From positions 124,001 through 188,000 of the forward strand of contig NZ_FLOB01000001.1 in assembly GCF_900089775.1 (NCBI RefSeq): a DNA stretch of 64,000 nucleotides. Reading direction: 5' to 3'. Positions 1-7,937 of this stretch are shown here, piece after piece. The stretch's first letter is position 1; each line of letters starts with the position of its first letter. The stretch is from Marinomonas spartinae. GTDB lineage: Bacteria > Pseudomonadota > Gammaproteobacteria > Pseudomonadales > Marinomonadaceae. The notes under the pieces are model-generated. The model made no database searches, was not told the origin of the DNA, and saw only the letters and a list, made by a program, of their open reading frames with translations. A program made the position numbers and the translations under genes.

Positions 1-311
1 CGAGCCATTGCGTGTTACTTTATAAGGCACCACTTGGCGAACAGGGTAAAGCCCGATTATCAACCATGAGAGAAACCAGCGATGGTTTTAAAATTGCTGA
101 GAAGGATTTGGAGTTACGCGGACCAGGTGAATTACTAGGCACCAGACAAACAGGACTGTGGGAATTCAAAGTTGCCGATTTGCAAAGAGACAAAGCCCTA
201 CTCGATGATGTCCAACAAGCAGCCGTTCAATTGCATCAGCGATACCCAGAGCGAATCCCCCCAATCCTGTCTCGCTGGCTGCCTGACCACGCCCGTTATC
301 TGAATGTTTAG
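1..311 (+). CDS. recG: ATP-dependent DNA helicase RecG, C-terminal fragment
   Basis: This is the 3' end of recG; the reading frame is open from base 3, so the gene starts outside the window. RecG is a cytoplasmic superfamily-2 helicase that remodels stalled replication forks and branched recombination intermediates. The visible part carries the very conserved RecG block DLELRGPGELLGTRQTG followed by FKVADLQRDKALLDD, which is the end of the second helicase lobe. The ending (about 30 residues after that block, finishing in a SRWL..Y stretch) fits the normal C terminus, so the protein is not truncated on this side. The TAG stop overlaps the stop codon of the convergent lrp by a few bases, leaving no room for an intergenic terminator. 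Confidence 0.95.
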   Translation, partial: SHCVLLYKAPLGEQGKARLSTMRETSDGFKIAEKDLELRGPGELLGTRQTGLWEFKVADLQRDKALLDDVQQAAVQLHQRYPERIPPILSRWLPDHARYLNV

Positions 312-784
312 CGAATATTCACCACCGTGGTATTTTTTACTTCTTCCATCGCAACATAGGTTCTAGACTCTCGAACATGGGGCAGAGTCAGCAGAGTTTC
401 CCCTAATAATTGACGATAAGTATCCATACTAGACACGCGAGCTTTTAATAAATATTCAAAATCCCCAGCGATTAAATGACACTCTAGAATCTCCGGAATC
501 TCAGAGACAGCTACTTTGAATTCATTAAACCCCTCGGGGGATGTGGTTTTCAAACGAATCTCGACAAACACCAGCAAGCCAGCGTCAACTTTTTTGGGAT
601 CGACTAGAGCGCAATAGCCAGTGATATAACCATTACGTTCTAAGCGACGCACCCTTTCTAAACAAGGTGTCGCACTCAGCCCAACTCGGCTGGCAAGTTC
701 AACGTTAGACAAGCGACCATTATCTTGCAGTTCTCGCAGTATTTTTTTGTCTAAGCGGTCAAGCGGTTTGGTTGAGTTGTCCAT
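308..784 (-). CDS. lrp: Leucine-responsive regulatory protein Lrp
   Basis: Lrp/AsnC-family transcription regulator of 158 residues, the usual length. The N-terminal helix-turn-helix covers about residues 10-60 (LDKKILRELQDNGRLSNVELASRVGLS..CLERVRRLE) and a RAM/AsnC ligand-binding domain follows to the end. The match to enterobacterial Lrp is close, including CHLIAGDFEYLLKARV and the RTYVAMEEVK ending, so this is probably a true Lrp ortholog, a global regulator of amino-acid metabolism that responds to leucine. An AAGGAG ribosome site lies 11 bases before the ATG. It is divergent from the amino-acid importer aapJQMP across a 507-base gap, which makes that operon a natural target; this is inferred, not shown by a recognised Lrp site. 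Confidence 0.93.
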   Translation of the reverse strand: MDNSTKPLDRLDKKILRELQDNGRLSNVELASRVGLSATPCLERVRRLERNGYITGYCALVDPKKVDAGLLVFVEIRLKTTSPEGFNEFKVAVSEIPEILECHLIAGDFEYLLKARVSSMDTYRQLLGETLLTLPHVRESRTYVAMEEVKNTTVVNIR

Positions 785-915
785 TTTGCATGGATCTCCT
801 TACGTCACACTAAAGTTTTCTTAAGTCTATCATGGAGATGGCAACTTATGGGAAACGCTTTTTATCAATAGAACAAGAATAAAATACATGTTCTTTCTGA
901 CAAAGACAGCCTCAA

Positions 916-932
916 AGCACCATTAAAGTGCA
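916..932. promoter_or_regulatory. Candidate NtrC binding site
   Basis: The 17-base stretch AGCACCATTAAAGTGCA has GCAC and GTGC half-sites separated by seven bases, the geometry of the enterobacterial NtrC consensus (TGCACC-N5-GGTGCA type). It lies about 285 bases upstream of the sigma-54 promoter, a distance compatible with enhancer action through DNA looping. Binding is inferred from sequence only. Confidence 0.5.
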
Positions 933-1201
933 AAGTTAAAAAAGCGCACAGCAATGATACATTTTGTATCAGTTTTCGTTTTTCCCAACATTTTTACAAT
1001 TTTGTTTGCCCCATAAATAAGCATTTATAACCGTCCCAATTGCCAGTATAGAGCAGATAAAAAAGTAAAAAACATGCACATTATGTCGTGATATTGTCAT
1101 TTTACTCTTGACTGAACCTGTGAAAGAGGCATTCTATACCGTGCAATTAGCACTTTTCAGGTAAACGTGCTGCTTTGTTTTGGAAAAAAATAAATAAATG
1201 T

Positions 1202-1217
1202 TGGCAACTGTTTTGCA
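1202..1217 (+). promoter_or_regulatory. Sigma-54 (RpoN) promoter for aapJQMP
   Basis: TGGCAAC-TGTT-TTGCA matches the -24/-12 consensus TGGCACG-N4-TTGCW, with GG and GC exactly ten bases apart as required. Transcription would start near 1228, giving a 5' leader of about 65 bases before the aapJ ATG at 1292. Nitrogen-regulated use of sigma-54 is well known for amino-acid uptake operons. Confidence 0.7.
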
Positions 1218-1291
1218 TATTCCTTACGAAGTACTGGATACTGTAAAGTTTTTGAGAACAACATACTAAAATATGCCTGGGAGGCGAAAAA

Positions 1292-2314
1292 ATGAAATCG
1301 AACGTTGGCAAAATACTCTCAACAGCCGCAATTACTGCCGCTATTAGTACTGGTGCAGTCGCGGGCACACTTGATGATGTAAAACAAAAAGGCTTTATAC
1401 AGTGCGGCGTAAGCCAAGGTGTACCCGGTTTCTCAAACGCAGACAACAAAGGTAACTGGTCTGGTATTGACGTCGATGGTTGCCGAGCAGTAGCAGCGGC
1501 TATTTTTAATGACCCTTCAAAAGTAAAGTTCACACCGCTTTCCGCTAAAGAACGCTTTACCGCCTTGCAATCTGGCGAGATCGACATGCTATCTCGTAAT
1601 ACCACATGGACCTACACACGAGATGTATCACTTGGCCTCGATTTCACCGCCATCACTTTCTATGACGGACAAGGCTTTATGGTTCGTAAAGAGCTGGGAG
1701 TTAAATCCGCGAAAGATCTAGACGGTGCGACAGTCTGTACGCAATCAGGCACCACTACAGAATTAAACATGGCCGACTTTTTCCGTAAAAATAACATGTC
1801 TTACGTGCCAGTTATTATTCAAAAGGCAGACGAGGCTGTTGCCGCTTACGACTCTGGCCGCTGTGACGTATTTACCACAGACAAATCTGGCTTAGCCGCT
1901 TGGCGTACCAAACTCAAAAACCCAAGCGACAATATCATTCTTCCTGAAACTATTTCTAAAGAGCCACTAGGCCCTGTTGTTCGCCAAGGTGATGAACAGT
2001 GGAAAGACTTGGTGACTTGGGTGTTGTTTGCACAAGTAAACGCTGAAGAAATGGGCATTACGTCGAAAAACGTTGCCGAAATCAAAAAAACCACTCAAGA
2101 TCCTAGCGTTCGTCGCTTATTGGGCTTAGATGGCGATATGGGTAAAGACTTGGGTCTAAGTGCTGATTGGGCTTATAACGTGATCGCTAAAGTAGGGAAC
2201 TATGGCGAAGAGTTTGATCGTAACGTGGGTAAAGATTCACCACTTGATTTACCCCGTGGTTTGAACAACCTATGGAACAATGGCGGTATCATGTACGCGC
2301 CACCAGTTCGTTAA
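1292..2314 (+). CDS. aapJ: General L-amino acid ABC transporter, periplasmic binding protein
   Basis: Periplasmic solute-binding subunit (AapJ/BztA type, bacterial SBP family 3) of 340 residues. A Sec signal peptide is clear: MKSNVGK, a hydrophobic run, then cleavage near AVAG at about residue 25. It delivers a broad range of L-amino acids to the AapQ/AapM membrane pair. Internal features typical of the family include GFSNADNKGNWSGIDVDGCRAVAAA, TPLSAKERFTALQSGEIDMLSRNTTWT and the two cysteines likely to form disulfides. GGGAGG sits about seven bases before the ATG. It is the first gene of aapJQMP, preceded by a sigma-54 promoter and followed by a strong hairpin that probably favours high expression of this subunit over the permeases. 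Confidence 0.95.
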   Translation: MKSNVGKILSTAAITAAISTGAVAGTLDDVKQKGFIQCGVSQGVPGFSNADNKGNWSGIDVDGCRAVAAAIFNDPSKVKFTPLSAKERFTALQSGEIDMLSRNTTWTYTRDVSLGLDFTAITFYDGQGFMVRKELGVKSAKDLDGATVCTQSGTTTELNMADFFRKNNMSYVPVIIQKADEAVAAYDSGRCDVFTTDKSGLAAWRTKLKNPSDNIILPETISKEPLGPVVRQGDEQWKDLVTWVLFAQVNAEEMGITSKNVAEIKKTTQDPSVRRLLGLDGDMGKDLGLSADWAYNVIAKVGNYGEEFDRNVGKDSPLDLPRGLNNLWNNGGIMYAPPVR

Positions 2315-2335
2315 TATAACTCTCTTCGGGTTATT

Positions 2336-2362
2336 ACCCAGCCACTCAACTCGTGGCTGGGT
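2336..2362 (+). terminator. Hairpin between aapJ and aapQ (attenuator or mRNA-stabilising stem)
   Basis: A perfect 10-bp stem ACCCAGCCAC/GTGGCTGGGT with a 7-base loop lies 22 bases after the aapJ stop. A pyrimidine-rich stretch rather than a pure U-run follows, so it is more likely a partial terminator or 3' protecting stem than a full stop. Such elements commonly set binding protein above permease levels in ABC operons. Confidence 0.6.
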
Positions 2363-2413
2363 CTCTTCCCTCTTTTCCTATACATCTGACGAGCAGTTTT
2401 TGCCTGAACCAAG

Positions 2414-3589
2414 ATGAGCGATATAAAAAAACCTAATAAACGAAGCTTTTTGTACGATGCGGGAACACGGTCTCTTGTTTTTCAAGTCGTGCTATTAGCT
2501 ATTGTGTTATACGTTTGCTATTACCTGTTTAGTAACTTACAAGCCAACTTAGACAGTCGAGGAATATCCACTGGCTTTTCTTTTTTAAACGAGCCTGCTG
2601 GCTTTCCTATCCTCATTCACCTAATTAGTTATACTGAGGCAGATACATACGGGCGCGCTTTTTTAGTGGCCTTAATCAACACCTGTGTCATCTCTCTGCT
2701 AGGCATTATATTCGCGACTATTATTGGCGTGATAATGGGACTATCCCGTTTATCTAGAAACTGGTTAGTCGCCCGATTGGCAACGACTTATATTGAAACA
2801 TTACGCAATATTCCATTGTTACTACAGATGTTCTTTTGGTATTTTGCTGTACTCGCTGCACTGCCTACCCCTCGGCATAGTTACGAATTTGCCGATTTTT
2901 TCCTGAATAAACGTGGGATATATTCGCCAAACCCGATCATTCAAGAAGGCTTTAGCATTGCCGTTTTTGGTTTTATGTTATCCATTGTTGCCTCCATCGC
3001 CCTTATTATTTGGGCGAAAAAGCGCCAAACGAGAACGGGGTTGTGGTTTCCTGCCTACTGGTCCTCATTAGGAATTATCGTTGTTATCACCTTGTTAGCC
3101 TTTGCCGTTGCTGGGTTTCCCCTAACATTTGACCTACCGCACCAAACACGTTTTAACATCAAAGGGGGGATGGTACTACCGCCTGAATTTGTTGCAGTCT
3201 TACTAGCGTTATCCACTTACACGGGGGCTTTTATTGCGGAAATTGTTCGCGCTGGTATTTTGTCTGTTAATTGGGGACAAACAGAAGCCGCTCGCTCATT
3301 GGGTTTAAAAGACAGCTTGACACAACGACTCATCGTCTTACCTCAAGCCTTGCGCGTTATTATCCCCCCTTTGACAAGCCAATTTCTTAACTTAGCCAAA
3401 AACTCCTCATTGGGAGCCGCTATTGCTTATCCTGAATTAGTGTCTGTCGTCATGGGCACCACGCTCAACCAAACGGGGCAAGCGATTGAAACCATCGGGT
3501 TATGTATGCTGGTTTATGGAACATTGAGTTTGAGTATTTCTTTGTTTATGAATTGGTATAACAAAAAAATGTCATTAATCGAGCGTTAG
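2414..3589 (+). CDS. aapQ: General L-amino acid ABC transporter permease AapQ
   Basis: Inner-membrane permease of 391 residues, the large-size class typical of AapQ/BztB rather than the 220-residue HisM class. The protein begins with a cytoplasmic stretch, one membrane helix at about 23-42, a long periplasmic insertion, then a BPD_transp_1 core with several helices between about 90 and 385. The EAA loop that contacts the ATPase is visible as TEAARSLGLKDSLTQRLIVLPQALRVIIPPL near residue 290. It pairs with AapM to form the channel. It sits 99 bases after aapJ and 9 bases before aapM, in the same operon. Confidence 0.93.
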   Translation: MSDIKKPNKRSFLYDAGTRSLVFQVVLLAIVLYVCYYLFSNLQANLDSRGISTGFSFLNEPAGFPILIHLISYTEADTYGRAFLVALINTCVISLLGIIFATIIGVIMGLSRLSRNWLVARLATTYIETLRNIPLLLQMFFWYFAVLAALPTPRHSYEFADFFLNKRGIYSPNPIIQEGFSIAVFGFMLSIVASIALIIWAKKRQTRTGLWFPAYWSSLGIIVVITLLAFAVAGFPLTFDLPHQTRFNIKGGMVLPPEFVAVLLALSTYTGAFIAEIVRAGILSVNWGQTEAARSLGLKDSLTQRLIVLPQALRVIIPPLTSQFLNLAKNSSLGAAIAYPELVSVVMGTTLNQTGQAIETIGLCMLVYGTLSLSISLFMNWYNKKMSLIER

Positions 3590-3598
3590 GAGGCCAAT

Positions 3599-4699
3599 AT
3601 GGCGATTGAATTTAAACCATCCCCAAGCCTTCCACCACCATCAAAATCAGTGGGTGTTGTCGCTTGGATTAGACACAATTTATTATCCTCACCACTCAAT
3701 GTCGTGTTAACGGCTTTCAGTCTGTACATTCTGTACTTGACGATTCCACCGCTAATTGAATGGGGGCTTATCAATGCCACTTGGACAGGTACATCCAATA
3801 AAGCTTGTACTGGTGGAGGGGCGTGTTGGGCGTTTATTAACTCTTATTTTGAACAATTCATGTATGGCTTTTACCCTTCTGAGCAAACATGGCGGATCAA
3901 TTTAGCTCTGGTTATCCTTGTTCTTTTGGTGGCCATGTTTGCCATTAAAAAAATCAATAAGCTTTATCTAGCACTGGTTATTATTCTTGCTTACCCAGTC
4001 CTCGCTTACTACTTATTTTCTGGTGGTGTATTTGGTTTAGAACCCGTTGAAACAGCAAAATGGGGTGGACTCTTCTTAACCGTCCTTCTGGGGGTTATTG
4101 GTATCGTGGCATCGTTTCCACTGGGAGCGTTACTGGCTTTAGGGCGTCGCTCTAATATGCCCGTCGCCAAATCCGTTTGCGTTATCTTTATCGAAAGCAT
4201 TCGGGCTGTACCATTGATTACCATTTTATTTATGGCGTCAGTGATGATTCCACTCTTTTTGCCGGAAGGATTAAACTTTAACAAGCTGCTACGTGTTTTG
4301 ATCGGTATTGTCCTGTTCTCATCCGCCTATATGGCAGAGGTGATTCGAGGAGGGTTACAAGCCATACCGAAAGGTCAATATGAAGCCGCTGATGCAATGG
4401 GTCTATCCTATTGGCAGTCCATGTCGCTCATTATTTTGCCCCAAGCTTTAAAACTAGTGATTCCAGGCATCGTTAATACCTTTATTGGTTTATTTAAAGA
4501 TACAACGCTGGTTTACATAGTGGGCATGTTTGATTTCTTAGGACGCATTCAAGCTGCTAACCACGATACAAAATGGTTAGGAACCACCGTCGAAGGGTAT
4601 GTTTTCGCCGCTTTCGTTTACTGGATTTTCTGCTTTGGCATGTCCCGTTACAGCATGGCACTAGAGCGTAAATTGGAAACCGGACATAAGCGAAATTAG
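3599..4699 (+). CDS. aapM: General L-amino acid ABC transporter permease AapM
   Basis: Second membrane subunit of the amino-acid importer, 366 residues. It has helices at about 38-58 and 100-150, followed by the BPD_transp_1 core. Its EAA motif reads YEAADAMGLSYWQSMSLIILPQALKLVIPG near residue 265, with the GLFKDTTLVYIVG block that is typical of amino-acid permeases. AGGAGG lies just before its ATG in the 9-base gap after aapQ, so the two are probably translated together. The ATPase gene follows after 22 bases. Confidence 0.93.
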   Translation: MAIEFKPSPSLPPPSKSVGVVAWIRHNLLSSPLNVVLTAFSLYILYLTIPPLIEWGLINATWTGTSNKACTGGGACWAFINSYFEQFMYGFYPSEQTWRINLALVILVLLVAMFAIKKINKLYLALVIILAYPVLAYYLFSGGVFGLEPVETAKWGGLFLTVLLGVIGIVASFPLGALLALGRRSNMPVAKSVCVIFIESIRAVPLITILFMASVMIPLFLPEGLNFNKLLRVLIGIVLFSSAYMAEVIRGGLQAIPKGQYEAADAMGLSYWQSMSLIILPQALKLVIPGIVNTFIGLFKDTTLVYIVGMFDFLGRIQAANHDTKWLGTTVEGYVFAAFVYWIFCFGMSRYSMALERKLETGHKRN

Positions 4700-4721
4700 T
4701 TAAGAATTTGAGGCCTATATA

Positions 4722-5501
4722 ATGACAGATAGAAATATGGCGCTTGCCCAACTAGAAGCCGGCGAGCAAGCAATCATCGAGTTTAAAGATGTAAATAAGT
4801 GGTATGGCGATTTTCATGTACTAAAAAACATCAACTTTAGTATCAAAAAAGGGGAACGAATTGTCGTCTGTGGTCCATCAGGATCAGGAAAATCCACCAT
4901 GACCCGATGTATCAATCGCCTTGAGGAGCACCAAAAAGGGACTATCTCCGTTGATGGCATCGAAATGAATGATAACTTGAAGAACATCGAAACCATTCGT
5001 AAAGATGTCGGCATGGTTTTCCAGCATTTTAACCTGTTTCCACATTTAAGCATTCTAGAAAATCTGACACTAGCGCCTATTTGGGTGCGTAAAATGCCCA
5101 AAAAAGAAGCAGAAGAACTGGCCATGCACTATTTGGAACGCGTAAAAATTGCTAACCAAGCGTTAAAGTATCCAGGGCAACTTTCTGGGGGGCAACAACA
5201 GCGTGTGGCAATTGCTCGTGGCCTGTGTATGCAGCCGCGCATCATGCTATTTGACGAGCCCACTTCCGCCCTTGATCCAGAAATGATTAAAGAAGTGCTC
5301 GATGTTATGGTGCAGCTTGCAGAAGAAGGGATGACCATGGTTTGTGTGACCCATGAAATGGGCTTTGCTAAAACCGTAGCGGATCGTGTGGTCTTTATGG
5401 ATGCAGGAGAAATCGTTGAGGCCAATGAGCCTCAAGAGTTTTTTAATAATCCACAACACGACCGTACCCAATTGTTCCTAAGCCAAATTTTGAACCATTG
5501 A
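4722..5501 (+). CDS. aapP: General L-amino acid ABC transporter ATPase AapP
   Basis: Cytoplasmic ATP-binding subunit, 259 residues, closely like GlnQ/HisP. Walker A is GPSGSGKST near residue 50, the Q-loop lies in [11 protein letters not shown], the signature is LSGGQQQR near 153, Walker B is [14 protein letters not shown] and the H-loop is in VCVTHEMG. It powers uptake through AapQ/AapM. GAGG lies 8 bases before the first ATG; a second ATG five codons on is possible. It is the last gene of the operon and is followed by a terminator-like hairpin. Confidence 0.95.
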   Translation: MTDRNMALAQLEAGEQAIIEFKDVNKWYGDFHVLKNINFSIKKGERIVVCGPSGSGKSTMTRCINRLEEHQKGTISVDGIEMNDNLKNIETIRKDVGMVFQHFNLFPHLSILENLTLAPIWVRKMPKKEAEELAMHYLERVKIANQALKYPGQLSGGQQQRVAIARGLCMQPRIMLFDEPTSALDPEMIKEVLDVMVQLAEEGMTMVCVTHEMGFAKTVADRVVFMDAGEIVEANEPQEFFNNPQHDRTQLFLSQILNH

Positions 5502-5538
5502 CATCGGTACCCTATTAACCGAGCGATTCGGCTCAATC

Positions 5539-5592
5539 GCCTCATCTTGATGTGTCACCATGACGTTGGGCGCAGTAAGGTGAGGCTTTTTT
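5539..5592 (+). terminator. Probable Rho-independent terminator after aapP
   Basis: GCCTCATCTT pairs with AAGGTGAGGC (one G-U pair) across a 28-base loop that may fold further, followed directly by six Ts. It lies about 40 bases after the aapP stop and before ubiC. Confidence 0.55.
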
Positions 5593-5716
5593 ATGGGTGT
5601 TTTCTATGCGACATCGCTTCCAAACCTCAATATAATAGCCACGTCACTAATCGAGGTCTTTGCCCACAGTCTGAAACACTGGCGTCGATCAAAGAGCTCT
5701 AAACGATTGGCCTAAC

Positions 5717-6247
5717 ATGCAATTAAATCATCATCTGACACTTGCCCTGCATTACCGTTGGCAACCCTTAAAACAAATTAACAAACAACAAATTCCGGCG
5801 TCACTGTGGTTTTGGCTTACAACCAGTCAATCCATCACCGCTGAATTGAAAAAAAGAGGTCAGCTCACAGTAGAGGTCATTGAGGATGCTTGGGGAAAAG
5901 CAACACCGCGAGAAAAACGTCGACTCAGCATGAAACCACGCGATGCAGCACGCGTTCGCACGGTATTATTAAAAGTCGATGGTCGAACCGTTATATACGC
6001 CCGCTCCATTATCCCTGCCAACGCCTTACGAGGCCATTGGCGACAGGTGAAGCATTTGCACCATAAACCATTGGGCGGTTATTTGTTTAAGCATAGGGCA
6101 CTTAAACGCAGTCCTATTGAGGTGGCCGCCCTTCCCAAAGGCTTATTTACCAATCACCATACCAAAATCTGGGCAAGACGCTCTGTTTTCCAACAATTTG
6201 GCTCTGGTATCTTGGTCAGTGAAGCATTTTTCGAGACAATGGCATAA
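5717..6247 (+). CDS. ubiC: Chorismate pyruvate-lyase UbiC
   Basis: Converts chorismate to 4-hydroxybenzoate and pyruvate, the first committed step of ubiquinone synthesis, in the cytoplasm. The 176 residues match UbiC in length. The conserved features are visible late in the chain: VIYARSIIPANAL (the WARTVIP-like strand), the KPLGGYLF block and the ARRSVFQ...ILVSEAFF ending. Overall similarity looks modest, as is usual for this fast-changing family, but gene order settles it: ubiA follows after 48 bases. No strong ribosome site is seen before the ATG. Confidence 0.9.
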   Translation: MQLNHHLTLALHYRWQPLKQINKQQIPASLWFWLTTSQSITAELKKRGQLTVEVIEDAWGKATPREKRRLSMKPRDAARVRTVLLKVDGRTVIYARSIIPANALRGHWRQVKHLHHKPLGGYLFKHRALKRSPIEVAALPKGLFTNHHTKIWARRSVFQQFGSGILVSEAFFETMA

Positions 6248-6295
6248 CATAAAGGCGGCTTCGCCTAATTCTGACGACTAAATCAATGGACTCCC

Positions 6296-7153
6296 ATGAA
6301 CAAGCTTAAAGATTACGCCGACTTAACGCGTTTTAATCGTCCTATTGGCTCCCTACTCTTGCTGTGGCCAACCCTATGGGCACTTTGGCTAGCGGCCGAT
6401 GGCTGGCCCCAGTGGCATCTTATTGTCATTTTTGTTCTGGGGGTATTTAGCATGCGTTCCGCAGGCTGTGTCATCAATGATTATGCCGACCGAAAAGTCG
6501 ATGGACATGTCGAGCGTACGAAAAATCGTCCTTTACCATCTGGACGTGTGTCCGAAAAAGAAGCGCTAGGGCTGTTCGCTTTTTTGGTCGTACTGAGCTT
6601 TTTGTTAGTGCTGTGTACCGATTTACGAACCATTTTGCTGTCTTTCGTCGGCTTAGGATTAGCGGCACTGTACCCCTTTATGAAGCGCTATACCCACCTG
6701 CCCCAGTTATTTCTTGGCTTGGCGTTCTCTTGGGCCATACCCATGGCATACAGCGCCCAAGGCGGGGATCTGCTAGACCCCAAACTGTGGATGTTGTTTG
6801 TGGCAAATTGCTTCTGGACCATTGCCTATGACACCTACTATGCCATGACAGACCGACCCGACGATTTAAAAGTCGGCATTAAATCCACCGCGATCCTTTT
6901 CGGCAAATACGATTTACTTGTTATCCTCTGTCTACAAGGTCTGACGTTATCCCTATTGGTCTGGATCGGGATACTGGCACACCTTAATTGGATCTACTTT
7001 GTGTCGCTTATCATTAGTTTGGGATTATTTGGGATGCAATACCAAAAAGCCAAAGAACGCGAGCGACAAGCCTGCTTCCATGCTTTCTTAGATAATAATC
7101 GAATTGGGTACTGTATCTTTATTGGTATCGCTGCTAGCTTACTATTTGTGTAA
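6296..7153 (+). CDS. ubiA: 4-hydroxybenzoate octaprenyltransferase UbiA
   Basis: Integral membrane prenyltransferase that attaches the octaprenyl chain to 4-hydroxybenzoate. It has 285 residues and about nine helices. Both aspartate-rich metal and diphosphate motifs are present: NDYADRKVDGHVERTKNRPL at about residue 61-80 and YDTYYAMTDRPDDLKVGIKST at about 178-198. It lies just downstream of ubiC, so the two first steps of ubiquinone synthesis are coupled. The stop is followed within about 20 bases by the Pho box of phoB, so the ubiA transcript probably ends or reads into the phoB leader there. Confidence 0.96.
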   Translation: MNKLKDYADLTRFNRPIGSLLLLWPTLWALWLAADGWPQWHLIVIFVLGVFSMRSAGCVINDYADRKVDGHVERTKNRPLPSGRVSEKEALGLFAFLVVLSFLLVLCTDLRTILLSFVGLGLAALYPFMKRYTHLPQLFLGLAFSWAIPMAYSAQGGDLLDPKLWMLFVANCFWTIAYDTYYAMTDRPDDLKVGIKSTAILFGKYDLLVILCLQGLTLSLLVWIGILAHLNWIYFVSLIISLGLFGMQYQKAKERERQACFHAFLDNNRIGYCIFIGIAASLLFV

Positions 7154-7173
7154 TATATGGCGAATATGTGACA

Positions 7174-7207
7174 TTTTCATATAACTGTCATACTAAGGCG
7201 TTTTAAT
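7174..7207 (+). promoter_or_regulatory. Pho box and -10 element of phoB
   Basis: TTTTCAT-ATAA-CTGTCAT (7174-7191) fits the Pho-box layout of two 7-base CTGTCAT repeats spaced by four bases; the second repeat is perfect. A -10 element TTTAAT (7202-7207) begins exactly ten bases after the box, the distance used by PhoB-activated promoters. This indicates autoregulation of phoBR under phosphate limitation. Confidence 0.75.
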
Positions 7208-7237
7208 AAAACCGTTCCTGAGATGAGGGTAGATCCT

Positions 7238-7930
7238 GTGACCGGTAAAAAAGTATTAATCATTGATGATGAGTCTTCCATTCGCGAGATGATCGCCGTC
7301 GCCTTAGAAATGGCGGGATACGAATATATGGAAGCGGAAAATAGCCAACAAGCCCACGAAATCATTGTCGACCATCGACCTGATTTGATTCTCTGCGACT
7401 GGATGATGCCAGGAAGCAGCGGCATAGAGCTGACTCGGCGCCTAAAAAAAGACAGTGCGACAGCGGAAATTCCCGTTATTATGCTGACAGCGAAAAGCGA
7501 GGAAGACAACAAAATTCAAGGATTGGAAGTCGGTGCTGACGATTACATTACCAAGCCCTTCTCGCCACGAGAATTAGTTGCCAGACTGAAAGCCGTGTTG
7601 CGTCGAGCCACCCCTCAAGGGGTAGATGAGCCAATTGAAATCGAAGGGCTAACCCTTGATCCTATTAGCCAACGCGTTACCATTGACAACAAACCGCTGG
7701 ATATGGGGCCGACAGAGTACCGTTTGCTAAAATTCCTCATGACTCACCAAGAAAGAGCCTATTCACGGGCACAATTATTGGACCAGGTATGGGGTGGTAA
7801 TGTTTATGTGGAAGAACGCACTGTTGATGTGCATATTCGCCGTTTACGTAAAGCCATTGGTAGCAGCCATGACTTTTTGATTCAAACCGTTCGAGGGACT
7901 GGCTACCGCTTCTCTCCGAAAAGGACTTAG
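7238..7930 (+). CDS. phoB: Phosphate regulon response regulator PhoB
   Basis: OmpR-family response regulator of 230 residues. The receiver (about 1-120) has the acidic pair in IIDDE, the phospho-acceptor in LCDWMMP and Lys in TKPF; the C-terminal winged helix (about 130-228) binds Pho boxes. The start chosen is GTG at 7238, not the ATG at 7223. A GAGGG ribosome site lies eight bases before the GTG, the predicted transcript start near 7214 leaves almost no leader for the ATG, and with the GTG the phospho-acceptor becomes Asp54, the same number as in E. coli PhoB. It is followed by phoR after seven bases and preceded by a Pho box, so it is probably autoregulated. Confidence 0.95.
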   Translation: MTGKKVLIIDDESSIREMIAVALEMAGYEYMEAENSQQAHEIIVDHRPDLILCDWMMPGSSGIELTRRLKKDSATAEIPVIMLTAKSEEDNKIQGLEVGADDYITKPFSPRELVARLKAVLRRATPQGVDEPIEIEGLTLDPISQRVTIDNKPLDMGPTEYRLLKFLMTHQERAYSRAQLLDQVWGGNVYVEERTVDVHIRRLRKAIGSSHDFLIQTVRGTGYRFSPKRT

Positions 7931-7937
7931 TCATATA

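Larger units (their letters stand above)
785..1291. other. Divergent regulatory gap between lrp and aapJ
   Basis: Roughly 500 bases without a credible gene. It separates divergent lrp and aapJ and holds the sigma-54 promoter (1202-1217) and NtrC-like site (916-932) listed separately. Partial NtrC-type half-sites with GCAC are also seen near 946, 1076 and 1150, each with a poor second half. No confident sigma-70 promoter for lrp could be picked by eye. Confidence 0.6.

Noticed and set aside
1147..1605. 152-residue minus-strand frame over the aapJ start
   Set aside because: It overlaps the clear aapJ signal-peptide coding region and its sequence has no protein-like domain pattern.
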